The notes under the pieces were generated by a model. That model was not told where the DNA came from and made no database searches. It saw nothing but the letters and a program-made list of their open reading frames with translations. This document shows positions 13,546 to 21,139 of a stretch of 24,594 nt of DNA, in pieces (position 1 is the first letter of the stretch; each line of letters opens with the position of its first letter). The translations under genes and the position numbers were made by a program. This DNA comes from a virus: positions 1-24,594 of the IMG/VR virus record IMGVR_UViG_3300035034_001546; one strand, given 5' to 3'.

Positions 13546-16500
13546 TTATCCTGACTTTGGCAGACGGCGAGTCTTCATTCGGTCGATAGAACGCCGCTTT
13601 ACTGTGGCCCGTCCTGACATTGTATCTTGCACCATTTCGTCACTAGTTAGTTCTTCTAGGTGCGCAGAACTATTACCCATGCGGTGCCCATGAAGCATCA
13701 AGCCGCCTTCGCCACGGAACGTTGGTTGCTGAGTCCATGTATGCTTGCGCGTAAGCAAAAAAGTAGCTGCACCGCATACCGCGTCAGCTACGTCTTTCGA
13801 TCCTCGCGGCTTATGGTCAATCTTTTCTTTTGCCCCATTCTGAATGTACTCTAGTTCTGTCAATTCAGTAATCAAAGTAGGATTGCGGGGCAACAGTATG
13901 CGACGATCATACAGTGCATCACGCAACGAGCGGTAAGGTTGTGTCGTCCTGTCTATAGATAGGTATTCTGTGGCGTAGCCTTTCTTTCCGAGAATTTGTC
14001 TGAAATCTGCGCTTTGAAATCCGTCTGTGGTTACAACCTTGATAGGTATGCCGTGGTTGTCACGCATGTCATAGATGATAGACCTGATCTTGGCGAAGTC
14101 GATTTCACCGTCACGCGGAGGATTGATCCGCAGAACGAGGTCAAAAGCTATTACTGGTAATATTTCTACCTGTCGGTTGCCGGTAATGGGATCGATACGC
14201 TCCATGCTGCGAACGCCAGCTACGTAGCCAACGGCAAGGCCCGCACTATCTCTAGTCAATGCAAGGTCAACGTGAGCCACGCGCATAGAAGGCACGTCGT
14301 CCCTTACTCGTTCTGATATGATTACAGGTTGTGCCACTTCAAGATCAATTTCTGGATAACCTATGACAGATTGTACGTCATATTGATCCGCCAGCGCCAT
14401 GCACTCAAACAGGGCTTCTCGGTTGTGAATGAAGGGCCTAGAGGCCAGCGTAGTCAGGCCCGCAAAGTCGCGGATAGCGTCACCTACGTCCTTTTCAAAT
14501 TCAGACCGAAGATCGACAGGGACTTCGATTACTTGATCGTCAGACGTAAGTATTTCGTCATCGCGTAAAATACGCGCTCTTTGCCGTTCGTTTCCTACGA
14601 GAACCCGGAAACTTTCCGACGAGTATTTTTCCCGACCACGGCCTTCCCAGAGGGATTGGGAGAGGACGAATATTTCGGGGTCTTTGCCTCCGCACATTTC
14701 GGCTTCTGCGGCTTTGACCTCGGTAAAATCATCTGGGTAACGGGACGACGAAACCAAGAAGAGCGTTCCCGGCAACTTGCCTTGTTGCATGAAGCGGGAC
14801 CGGCGACGGCGTGACAACGTTTGATAGAGCGTTTTGGCTTGGTCATATTCACCCCCAGCTTCTGCGTTAGCATTTTTAGATTTCTTGACACGCTCCATAA
14901 AGTTCACTTCGTCAAGCATACCGCCAATGACGTTCATGGAAATTGCACCAGTATCCGACGAAGATACAGGCATGACTTGGACGCGGTGTTCACGGAAATA
15001 CATACTCGACGCAATGCGCTTGTCATAAGGATAGACTTCGTTGAAATATGGCGAGTTGTGCAGGAAGGGTCCGAGTTCGTCAAACACGGCTTTCTTGGCC
15101 GTGGACAAACGTACAGACTGAATAGTGAACACAATAGACGAATGACCTTGGATGCCAAAGGTCTGCTGCGGATTACGCATACACGAGATTTTGTAAATCT
15201 GTCTGGCTATTGATAGGTTAGCCGCCGTGGTGTTATGCGTGACGATTGTTTCACGCCCTGCAAGGTATAGGCTGGACTGGCTATCTACGGTGATGCAGCG
15301 AACCGGGACGCTTGTAATCGATTGCACGTCCACAATGTAACGAGAACGCTGACGGATAGCCTGCGCCCCAGAAGTGGGTTGCCGTTCCCGTTTACGAGCA
15401 AGACGAAACACGGGCAAAAGGTCACGATACGCAGTGAATGTGATACGGTGGTAGTTTCGTCCCTTAACGGTCTTTATGGATTGCGTGGGCTTGAGGCCAA
15501 GCAGCCACAAAAGTTGCATTACGTCATCCGAAAGTTGCTTGTTGACGAGAGTAATTTCGCATACGCCTGTCTTATTACAGGTTCCGTCAGTATCCATTAA
15601 ACCTTGAAGAAGGTCGCGCTTCTGCCGATAGCTACCAAGCAGCAGACGTTCCGGTATGTGCTTGTTGTTCAACAGCCCAGAGCGACTAAGGGCGTTATGG
15701 AACCCGTTGATGCCGCAAGTTTCAATTAAATAGGTAGGGCATTTGTCTTCGGACACGTAGTCAAGCCGACGAATACGCGCACCTGCATCCTCCATGTGTT
15801 CTATGATTTCATAATCATCGTCATGGCAGTAGAACCGGGCCTGTGCCGATGATCCGTCGCCAAGCCAACAACCTAGAACATACGGGTCGAAGTCCATACG
15901 CGCGGCTACACCGTCTACGCCGCTATGGAGCGGTACACTGTGGTTGGTGTAGCGCCCCTCCACCCAAAGCGTCGAAAGAATTTCTTCTGTGTTCTTGACT
16001 GTGCCGCTTCGCTTCGCGCAACGATCTGCACGAGTTTCCGTGTACCAAAGATGCTCTGCGTCCGCGACGAGACTTGTGCCATCCGAGAATGACACCCGGT
16101 AGCAGGGTCTATTGTAGCGAATGTCGTGCGCCGTAACTACGCGGCACGGTTGCCCGTGTTCGTCATAAACCCGGTCGCCGTCTTTGACGGTTTCCATAGT
16201 TTTCCAGCCGCGCGTGGTGAGAATGGGTGTATCTAACGAAAGCGATTTGCCAATGCCTATCGACCCCTTCAATACGGCTTCAACGTACCGCTCAGTTTCA
16301 AGCGCCTCAAGGGTCTGACGCACGGCTGGGTATAGTTCCTTTGGGTCCATGCCAAGGTAGGTATCAGAGAACAAGAATTCGTCTAACGGCACCGCGCCCC
16401 TACGATACCTAGCGAGGTCTATCATGTGCGACAGATCGCCGTCTTTTGAAACCTCTTGGATAGCGTAGGTATACTGTTCCCGCAACAAGGGGTCACTTAC

Positions 16501-16635
16501 TGAGGCTACTTCCTGCATAAGGGCTTTTACTGTGTCTGCGATAGTTATCTCGCGTTCAAGGTCTTCGGGGCTTACCGAATAGTTAGTCAACGCTTTTGGC
16601 TGCTGTCGATAGACGGATTTCAACCTTTTAGGCAC
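13546..16635 (-). CDS. Terminase large subunit containing an intein
   Basis: The precursor is 1029 aa. Removing the intein (residues 131-468) leaves a 691-aa terminase, the ATPase and nuclease that packages DNA into the prohead. The spliced Walker A reads GSIGIGKTT; without splicing it is broken. Walker B is GGMLDEVNF. The C-terminal nuclease carries the acidic motifs HVDLALTRDSAG, VTTDGFQSADF and KDVADAVCGA. An N-terminal extension of about 100 residues precedes the ATPase, longer than usual. The start is a GTG at 16635 overlapping the end of the small terminase gene, giving MPKRLKSVYRQQ. The alternative, a defective terminase, is unlikely because the intein blocks are intact. Confidence 0.92.
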   Translation of the reverse strand: MPKRLKSVYRQQPKALTNYSVSPEDLEREITIADTVKALMQEVASVSDPLLREQYTYAIQEVSKDGDLSHMIDLARYRRGAVPLDEFLFSDTYLGMDPKELYPAVRQTLEALETERYVEAVLKGSIGIGKSLSLDTPILTTRGWKTMETVKDGDRVYDEHGQPCRVVTAHDIRYNRPCYRVSFSDGTSLVADAEHLWYTETRADRCAKRSGTVKNTEEILSTLWVEGRYTNHSVPLHSGVDGVAARMDFDPYVLGCWLGDGSSAQARFYCHDDDYEIIEHMEDAGARIRRLDYVSEDKCPTYLIETCGINGFHNALSRSGLLNNKHIPERLLLGSYRQKRDLLQGLMDTDGTCNKTGVCEITLVNKQLSDDVMQLLWLLGLKPTQSIKTVKGRNYHRITFTAYRDLLPVFRLARKRERQPTSGAQAIRQRSRYIVDVQSITSVPVRCITVDSQSSLYLAGRETIVTHNTTAANLSIARQIYKISCMRNPQQTFGIQGHSSIVFTIQSVRLSTAKKAVFDELGPFLHNSPYFNEVYPYDKRIASSMYFREHRVQVMPVSSSDTGAISMNVIGGMLDEVNFMERVKKSKNANAEAGGEYDQAKTLYQTLSRRRRSRFMQQGKLPGTLFLVSSSRYPDDFTEVKAAEAEMCGGKDPEIFVLSQSLWEGRGREKYSSESFRVLVGNERQRARILRDDEILTSDDQVIEVPVDLRSEFEKDVGDAIRDFAGLTTLASRPFIHNREALFECMALADQYDVQSVIGYPEIDLEVAQPVIISERVRDDVPSMRVAHVDLALTRDSAGLAVGYVAGVRSMERIDPITGNRQVEILPVIAFDLVLRINPPRDGEIDFAKIRSIIYDMRDNHGIPIKVVTTDGFQSADFRQILGKKGYATEYLSIDRTTQPYRSLRDALYDRRILLPRNPTLITELTELEYIQNGAKEKIDHKPRGSKDVADAVCGAATFLLTRKHTWTQQPTFRGEGGLMLHGHRMGNSSAHLEELTSDEMVQDTMSGRATVKRRSIDRMKTRRLPKSG
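15232..16245 (-). mobile_element. Intein with LAGLIDADG homing endonuclease, in terminase Walker A
   Basis: Residues 131-468 of the terminase form a full-length 338-aa intein. Splicing block A is SLSLDTPILTTRGW with Ser as first residue; block B is the histidine block around DAEHLWY. The two LAGLIDADG helices are VLGCWLGDG and LLQGLMDTDG, both with the catalytic Asp. Blocks F and G are CITVDSQSSLYLAGRETIV and THN. The +1 extein residue is Thr. The insertion point is in the P-loop between Lys and Thr, a favoured site for inteins in terminases. The endonuclease looks intact, so the element may still home into intein-free relatives. Confidence 0.93.
15313..15326. repeat. Dispersed 14-bp near-palindrome, site 7 (inside the intein)
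   Basis: TGTAATCGATTGCA on the plus strand, identical to site 3, inside the intein near its C-terminus, where the minus strand encodes QSITS. Confidence 0.8.
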
Positions 16636-17284
16636 GGACTACACCTATCAAGTCCGTAACAAGAGTGGCAATAGTATTGCGCTGCTTCTCGTCTTGTTGA
16701 ATTCCCTTTAGATCATCCTTGACCGTTTCCGGGTGGTGGGAAAGATTGACATTCATGGACGTGCCTACGAGGCCGCGCAACTTGGCTAGGTCCATCACGA
16801 GGTTTCGCAATTCTTCCACTTCTCGGCGATTGTCGGCCAGTAGAACTCCGATAGACCGTTCATTCTTGAAGCCGATACCGAGCCGTGCCTGTTGCAACTT
16901 GATAAGACGCAACATTTCAAGTTCTTCGTCCAGCACTATGACGTTGCCGTCGAATAAGTGATCATAGCCAAGGGTGTTAAGCCGCACTTCCATGTCTTCG
17001 CTATCTTCGTCAACAGGAACCTGCGGCCTGCACAGATTGGGCTGGGCCTTGCGAAAATATTGCAGATAGCCGACGAATGTTTTCTGGTTCAAATCGACAT
17101 AGCCACGCATGATGGCCCATTCCGCGATCTTGCTGTTCGGTGTTCCAGCGCGGATAAGACGCAAGATCGTATCATAATGGGAGTTGTCCATTACAAACCG
17201 AACTGCCGTCCGTTGTTGACGTTCGGCAGGCGTTTCTTGGCCCTTGACGTTGACCCTGCGTTTGACGCGGCGCTTAGTTGTCAT
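16628..17284 (-). CDS. Probable terminase small subunit
   Basis: The 218-aa protein starts MTTKRRVKRRVNVKGQ and lies immediately upstream of the large terminase, overlapping it by eight bases. Residues 20-75 contain a likely helix-turn-helix region (YDTILRLIRAGTPNSKIAEWAIMRG) of the kind small terminases use to bind the packaging site. The middle (EELEMLRLIKLQQARLGIGFKNERSIGVLL, then NRREVEELRNLVMDLAKLRGL) is long-helical and suits oligomerisation. I chose the ATG at 17284 because it overlaps the upstream gene only slightly and gives the basic N-terminus seen on other genes; a longer form from 17419 would run through most of the upstream ORF. The function is inferred from position and layout. 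Confidence 0.7.
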   Translation of the reverse strand: MTTKRRVKRRVNVKGQETPAERQQRTAVRFVMDNSHYDTILRLIRAGTPNSKIAEWAIMRGYVDLNQKTFVGYLQYFRKAQPNLCRPQVPVDEDSEDMEVRLNTLGYDHLFDGNVIVLDEELEMLRLIKLQQARLGIGFKNERSIGVLLADNRREVEELRNLVMDLAKLRGLVGTSMNVNLSHHPETVKDDLKGIQQDEKQRNTIATLVTDLIGVVRA

Positions 17285-17474
17285 CTGGAAACCATTCTTC
17301 GATTGCGAGTGTCGTGACGGTCTGTTCGTGATCTGACGTATCATCGCCGGGAAGCATTGATATACTGAAACGGGCGTCTGGTTGGCCTTCCGTAGAGACC
17401 CTATAAGTGCGTTCCTCACACCCTGTTTTCTTGTTGTGCAGTACGCCTTCGAGAACCATGATTATCTGTATCAT
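17274..17474 (-). CDS. Small hypothetical protein, 66 aa
   Basis: Unrecognised 66-residue protein (MIQIIMVLEGVLHNKKTG...), strand-rich at the start and acidic at the end (EEWFPDDN). The ATG at 17474 overlaps the ParB-like gene's stop as ATGA and has GAAGG eight bases upstream; a second ATG at 17459 is possible. Its stop overlaps the start of the small terminase gene. The tight overlaps on both sides support a real, co-translated gene. No signal peptide or membrane segment is evident. Confidence 0.65.
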   Translation of the reverse strand: MIQIIMVLEGVLHNKKTGCEERTYRVSTEGQPDARFSISMLPGDDTSDHEQTVTTLAIEEWFPDDN

Positions 17475-18298
17475 TTCTTGGGCCTTCGGATAATCTTGGA
17501 TTTTTGTCCACTCTTTGTAGCAGAGCCGTTCCCTGTTGGCAACTCCGCGCCTGCTACAATCGATTGTATGTATTGCGTGTAGTTGATGTTTGCATCAGCG
17601 CAGGCTGCAATAATGTCTTTGAGTTTTTTGTCTGTCGCTTCGTCGGTCTTAAAGTAATGGTGATTACGACCGCCCCACGAGAACACCATATAACCATGAT
17701 CAAGGTCGCTTCCTGACTCTTTGAAGATTGTATTGAGAACAGACGACAAGTCGTCCATTGACTTGATGCTTTCCTTCGCCGCAGCCAGTTTCTTCTTCTG
17801 CTTGGGTGTCATGCTTTTCGCAGCCTGTTCGATCAAGGCTTCGAATTTCTTGGTATCTGTGAAGCCGATTTCCCGTTGAACAACATTGGGGTCTCGGCCC
17901 TTAGATATGTCTTTGAACAGCTTCGCCAGTTTGGCTTTGTTGAACCCACCGCGCAGTTCGTTGCGCTTGATCAACGATACCTTGAGTTCTCGGTCGGTCC
18001 ACTCTTTGACGATAGCGGGAACCTCTTGCATACCGAGCACCATTGCCGCCTTTGTACGGTGATGACCTGATCCGATTTGGTACTTGCCCTTGATCGTAGG
18101 GTGCTTGCGAACGAGGATAGGTTCATCGAAACCTTGTTCAGTCATTTCCTCGATAAGCAAATCGAAAACCTCGGGCGACATTTCATTCGGGTTGTCTTCG
18201 TCGGGGATCAGGTCTTCAACCGGGATCATGACTATTTCGACATGATCTACGGGAGTCTTGCCCTCGGGTTTTTTGACGGGACGTTTACTGATGGGCAT
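17471..18298 (-). CDS. ParB/Srx-domain protein (ParB-like nuclease fold)
   Basis: The 275-aa protein starts MPISKRPVKKPEG. Residues 20-105 are a ParB N-terminal (ParB/Srx) domain: IPVEDLIPDEDNPNEM, then EPILVRKH and the nucleotide-binding box GSGHHRTKAA at 76-85. In chromosomal ParB this fold is a CTP-dependent clamp; in phages, related proteins are often found near terminase genes with unknown roles, some as nucleases. After the domain come charged helices (KLAKLFKDI, MTPKQKKKLAAAKESIKSM) and a basic tail (KSKIIRRPKK). No canonical HTH of ParB is obvious. The ATG at 18298 has AAGGA and gives the shared N-terminus; longer forms run through the neighbouring gene. The dispersed palindrome family makes a DNA-site partner worth considering. 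Confidence 0.82.
   Translation of the reverse strand: MPISKRPVKKPEGKTPVDHVEIVMIPVEDLIPDEDNPNEMSPEVFDLLIEEMTEQGFDEPILVRKHPTIKGKYQIGSGHHRTKAAMVLGMQEVPAIVKEWTDRELKVSLIKRNELRGGFNKAKLAKLFKDISKGRDPNVVQREIGFTDTKKFEALIEQAAKSMTPKQKKKLAAAKESIKSMDDLSSVLNTIFKESGSDLDHGYMVFSWGGRNHHYFKTDEATDKKLKDIIAACADANINYTQYIQSIVAGAELPTGNGSATKSGQKSKIIRRPKK
17555..17568. repeat. Dispersed 14-bp palindrome, site 8 (perfect)
   Basis: TACAATCGATTGTA, inside the 3' part of the ParB-domain gene, where the minus strand encodes QSIVA. Confidence 0.82.
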
Positions 18299-18308
18299 GG
18301 TGTGATCC

Positions 18309-18623
18309 TTAATCGGATATGCGCAGATACAGACCAGAAGCCTGTTCTGAGGGGTTTGTGGTGATGACACGGTTGAAGGACAGGCGGACAGTTTGTCTGT
18401 CCTCGTTGAGTTTCTTGATAGCATAGAGCGCAGACCGCGTAGCACACAGATCGTGGCGTATCTCGGCAAGTAGCGATGCGCTGGTGTAAATCCCAGCGTG
18501 GCCGCTATTGATGAGTTTCATAGTCTCGTACGTGTAGAGAAAGACGGAGTTTCTTTCCGACCTTTCCATATGGGCTTCGATAGATAGCAGATCACGGGGA
18601 GTTCCCGGCAATGTGTACTTCAT
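18309..18623 (-). CDS. Hypothetical protein, 104 aa
   Basis: Unrecognised protein (MKYTLPGTPRDLLSIEAHME...). The region SLLAEIRHDLCATRSALYAIKKLNEDRQTVRL could form a helix-turn-helix-like or helical hairpin unit, but no family is evident. The ATG at 18623 overlaps the glycosyltransferase stop as ATGA, and the stop lies ten bases before the ParB-domain start, so it is a link in the same translation chain. There is no signal peptide or membrane segment. Confidence 0.7.
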   Translation of the reverse strand: MKYTLPGTPRDLLSIEAHMERSERNSVFLYTYETMKLINSGHAGIYTSASLLAEIRHDLCATRSALYAIKKLNEDRQTVRLSFNRVITTNPSEQASGLYLRISD

Positions 18624-20191
18624 GTTTTTTGCTTCCGCAGTTTGCGTTTGGGTTTGCTTGCACTTGATTGTAAGGCGTCAAATACGTCTCTTCTAACGAA
18701 CACTTCGTCGGGTCCGTTACACAGGTCCACGTATCCACAATAACGCATACTGTGATGAATAGTGCCACGGCCATAAGTCCAAGTTGCGCGGATACCCAGA
18801 TCACCCACAGAAATACCCATGCGACCGCTTTCGCGCAGGTACTCAACCACATCGCCGAATGTGTAAGTTTCACCTTTGAGTTCGGAAAGGAAACCAAGTA
18901 TCGCCCCTGATGTTTTGAATAGGGGCAAGGGACGCCGTGCCATCGTTTCGATTTCGTCAGCAATCAACGCGGTATTTTTTGGGGCATCAAAAGTCTCGCG
19001 TATCACCTGACGCCATGGTTCAATAAGTTCCCGTGCTTTTTCGGGATCATTCTTGATGTCGGTCAGGTGCATTAGCAAAGCCGCCTTGTCTGACGGCTTG
19101 ATCACAAACGGATAGTCAGGAAAGAAAGTCTTCTGGTAATCCGCCTGTGGCATGATGCAAGGGACGCCCATATATATCGCCTCCGAGAGGCCCACGGGGC
19201 AATCGAGGTGGGACATCGGGGCGATACCGCAGTGAACCGTCCGCAGCAACTTCAAAAAGGAACTTCGCGGGTTGTTCTCGATCAATTGAAATTGCGGATT
19301 GTCTGTATCGAAATTGACGCCAATTTTGGTAAGCGCGGCTGACATAGGACCACCAAGCCCGCCCGACAACGAGACTATAAGCTTTGCGTCCACGCCGGAT
19401 TTGTATAAATAGTCGAACCACGCTAGATGCTCCCTATAGCTGACGCCCATAATCCTACCAACAGATAGAACGCGGAAACCGCTTTCCACTTTCCACCTAC
19501 TTGGCTGATAGATTTTGTCGAGTTCATTGATTTCGATACCAGATGGTATGATAGAGGTCTTATCCTCTGCCCATCGCCTGATCATGCTGTTAGTGTAGAT
19601 ACCTTGCATGGCGGCTGTTACTTCGGATCGATTGTGGTCACTTATAAAGATCGACCGATCCGCCGTCAAGTAACCCTGACATTGGTTCAACCAGTAGGCA
19701 TCGCCAACGTGTTGCGCTTTTGGCGTCTGGGGGAACTCTTCGACAACCATCATGGGCAGACCGTAATGTTTGTCAGTGAACGCCCGGCCTTTGTCGTGGA
19801 AACGTGGGCTTTCCAGTGTGCGTTTCATCATGCTCGCAGCCCCGGTGCGCCCGGTAACTATGGCGTCGATATGGTACTTGCCAGCAATGCGATTAAACAT
19901 GTTGAAAAAGTCGTCTGTAACCAGACCGTCAACGATAAATTGGTCTTGAATGTATTCGGTACGGATTATCCCTACATGATCGCTTTCTTCGATGTCGTCT
20001 GGCGTATATTTGGCGTCGGGGATCATCCAGTAGACAAAATGACCACGTCTCACCAGTTCGGCAACAAGCTTGCGATACTTGTTGTAGGTCGAAGATGAGT
20101 TCAGGTTTGCCGATTGTATATAAACAAGATCGATCAGGATGCGCAGACGTGGTGCCTGCACGTCCCTGTGCTGCCACTTTGGCTCGCTCAT
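18620..20191 (-). CDS. Glycosyltransferase (GT-B fold) with extra C-terminal winged-helix-like domain
   Basis: The 523-aa protein begins MSEPKWQHRD; the ATG at 20191 overlaps the epimerase stop as ATGA. Residues 15-420 look like a two-domain GT-B transferase: RILIDLVYIQ at the first strand, a helical region with HYGLPMMVVEEFP, then FRVLSVGRIMG (second domain start) and the donor-sugar loop DCPVGLSEAIYMGVPCIMP. Residues 425-523 are an additional domain (ILGFLSELKGETYTFGDVVEYL ... GDLGIRATWTYGRGTIHHSMRYCGYV) that reads like a winged helix, then a basic tail (KPKRKLRKQKT). That combination is unusual for a cell-surface transferase. The donor is probably the product of the two upstream enzymes; the acceptor (phage DNA, virion protein or host surface sugar) cannot be read from the sequence. 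Confidence 0.82.
   Translation of the reverse strand: MSEPKWQHRDVQAPRLRILIDLVYIQSANLNSSSTYNKYRKLVAELVRRGHFVYWMIPDAKYTPDDIEESDHVGIIRTEYIQDQFIVDGLVTDDFFNMFNRIAGKYHIDAIVTGRTGAASMMKRTLESPRFHDKGRAFTDKHYGLPMMVVEEFPQTPKAQHVGDAYWLNQCQGYLTADRSIFISDHNRSEVTAAMQGIYTNSMIRRWAEDKTSIIPSGIEINELDKIYQPSRWKVESGFRVLSVGRIMGVSYREHLAWFDYLYKSGVDAKLIVSLSGGLGGPMSAALTKIGVNFDTDNPQFQLIENNPRSSFLKLLRTVHCGIAPMSHLDCPVGLSEAIYMGVPCIMPQADYQKTFFPDYPFVIKPSDKAALLMHLTDIKNDPEKARELIEPWRQVIRETFDAPKNTALIADEIETMARRPLPLFKTSGAILGFLSELKGETYTFGDVVEYLRESGRMGISVGDLGIRATWTYGRGTIHHSMRYCGYVDLCNGPDEVFVRRDVFDALQSSASKPKRKLRKQKT
18659..18672. repeat. Dispersed 14-bp near-palindrome, site 9 (one mismatch)
   Basis: TGCACTTGATTGTA on the plus strand, one base different from sites 1, 2 and 4. 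It lies at the 3' end of the glycosyltransferase gene (encoding QSSAS), 35 bases upstream of the next ATG. Confidence 0.65.
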
Positions 20192-21129
20192 GTCAGCAAC
20201 CCTGTAGGATATACCCATCCTTCGCGTAGCCCCGCCCGATGTTGGACTACACGTTCTATACCTTTACTGAAAAGGGTAGGCTCGAACGTGGAAATTTGAC
20301 GTAGACGGGTAGTGTCCGCAATCCGATTGGGAATATCTCGGTAAACCTCTCGATCATCGTAATTGTTTGGTAATACAGCGTAATGCGGTACTACAGGGTG
20401 GGAGAAAGCCGCCGCCGTCTTCATGACAACGTCCTTGAGCCGTAGAACTTCGTTCGAAGACACGTTTATAATTTCTCCGTTGTACGCCCGATGCGCGATA
20501 TGGTTTAGGTACATCGCCGCGTCCTGTGCATAAAGATAACACCGTTTGTTGTCAGGACTGCCGAACAGGTGCGGAGTCTCGCCGTTAGCGAGTTGATGCA
20601 CGATCTTTGGCACAAAGAACTGTTTTACCTGACCTAGGCCGTAACAGTTGAACATGCGAGCGATGACGATTTTCATGCCGCTGTCCTTACTGAGCAGATA
20701 GTGCTCGCTTCGCGCCTTACCCCGCGCATAAACATTGCTCCCCTTCAACGGATATGTTTCCGCCATAGGCGTGTCGTCGCCGGGGTCGCCGTACACCTCT
20801 GACGATGACGTAAATATGAAAGACTTGGCCCCGGCAAGCCGCGCAGCGGTATACGCCATCTGGGTTCCGAACTCGTTAATCTCGCGGCAAAGATCGGGAT
20901 TGTCCTCAGTGTTCTTGACACCAAGCATGGCAGCACAGTGGTAGACCCGGTCAGGTTCGAACTCAAGCATTGCTCGGTTCAGGGTAGCGCCATTGCGAAT
21001 GTCGCCTACTGTGATCGAAGCCTGTTCAGAGAACACGTCATACCCACGAACCTTGTTTCCGTTGACGGCATAGTGACGCATAAGGGCCGAGCCTAGCATT
21101 CCACTCGCACCTGTTATGAATACCTTCAT
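20188..21129 (-). CDS. NAD-dependent nucleotide-sugar epimerase/dehydratase (extended SDR)
   Basis: The 313-aa enzyme has the extended short-chain dehydrogenase layout: NAD-binding GASGMLG at 7-13, DIR at 43-45, SSSEVYGD at 108-115 and the catalytic YARGK (Tyr134, Lys138). It belongs to the UDP-glucose 4-epimerase / dTDP-glucose dehydratase superfamily. Coupled with the sugar dehydrogenase it most likely interconverts UDP-sugars or UDP-uronic acids (for example C4 epimerisation). The exact substrate is not deducible. The ATG at 21129 has AGGGGA six bases upstream and lies ten bases after the dehydrogenase stop. Length is typical. Confidence 0.88.
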   Translation of the reverse strand: MKVFITGASGMLGSALMRHYAVNGNKVRGYDVFSEQASITVGDIRNGATLNRAMLEFEPDRVYHCAAMLGVKNTEDNPDLCREINEFGTQMAYTAARLAGAKSFIFTSSSEVYGDPGDDTPMAETYPLKGSNVYARGKARSEHYLLSKDSGMKIVIARMFNCYGLGQVKQFFVPKIVHQLANGETPHLFGSPDNKRCYLYAQDAAMYLNHIAHRAYNGEIINVSSNEVLRLKDVVMKTAAAFSHPVVPHYAVLPNNYDDREVYRDIPNRIADTTRLRQISTFEPTLFSKGIERVVQHRAGLREGWVYPTGLLT

Positions 21130-21139
21130 GGTAGTTCCC

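Noticed and set aside
18592-18963. Minus-strand ORF of 123 aa with a hydrophobic segment, inside the glycosyltransferase gene
   Set aside because: A holin-like overlap was considered, but it lies wholly out of frame in a well-formed domain and has no ribosome site that I can see.
19622-19635. Possible missing site in the 2.7-kb gap between sites 9 and 10
   Set aside because: ATCGATTGTG matches only 10 of 14 positions.
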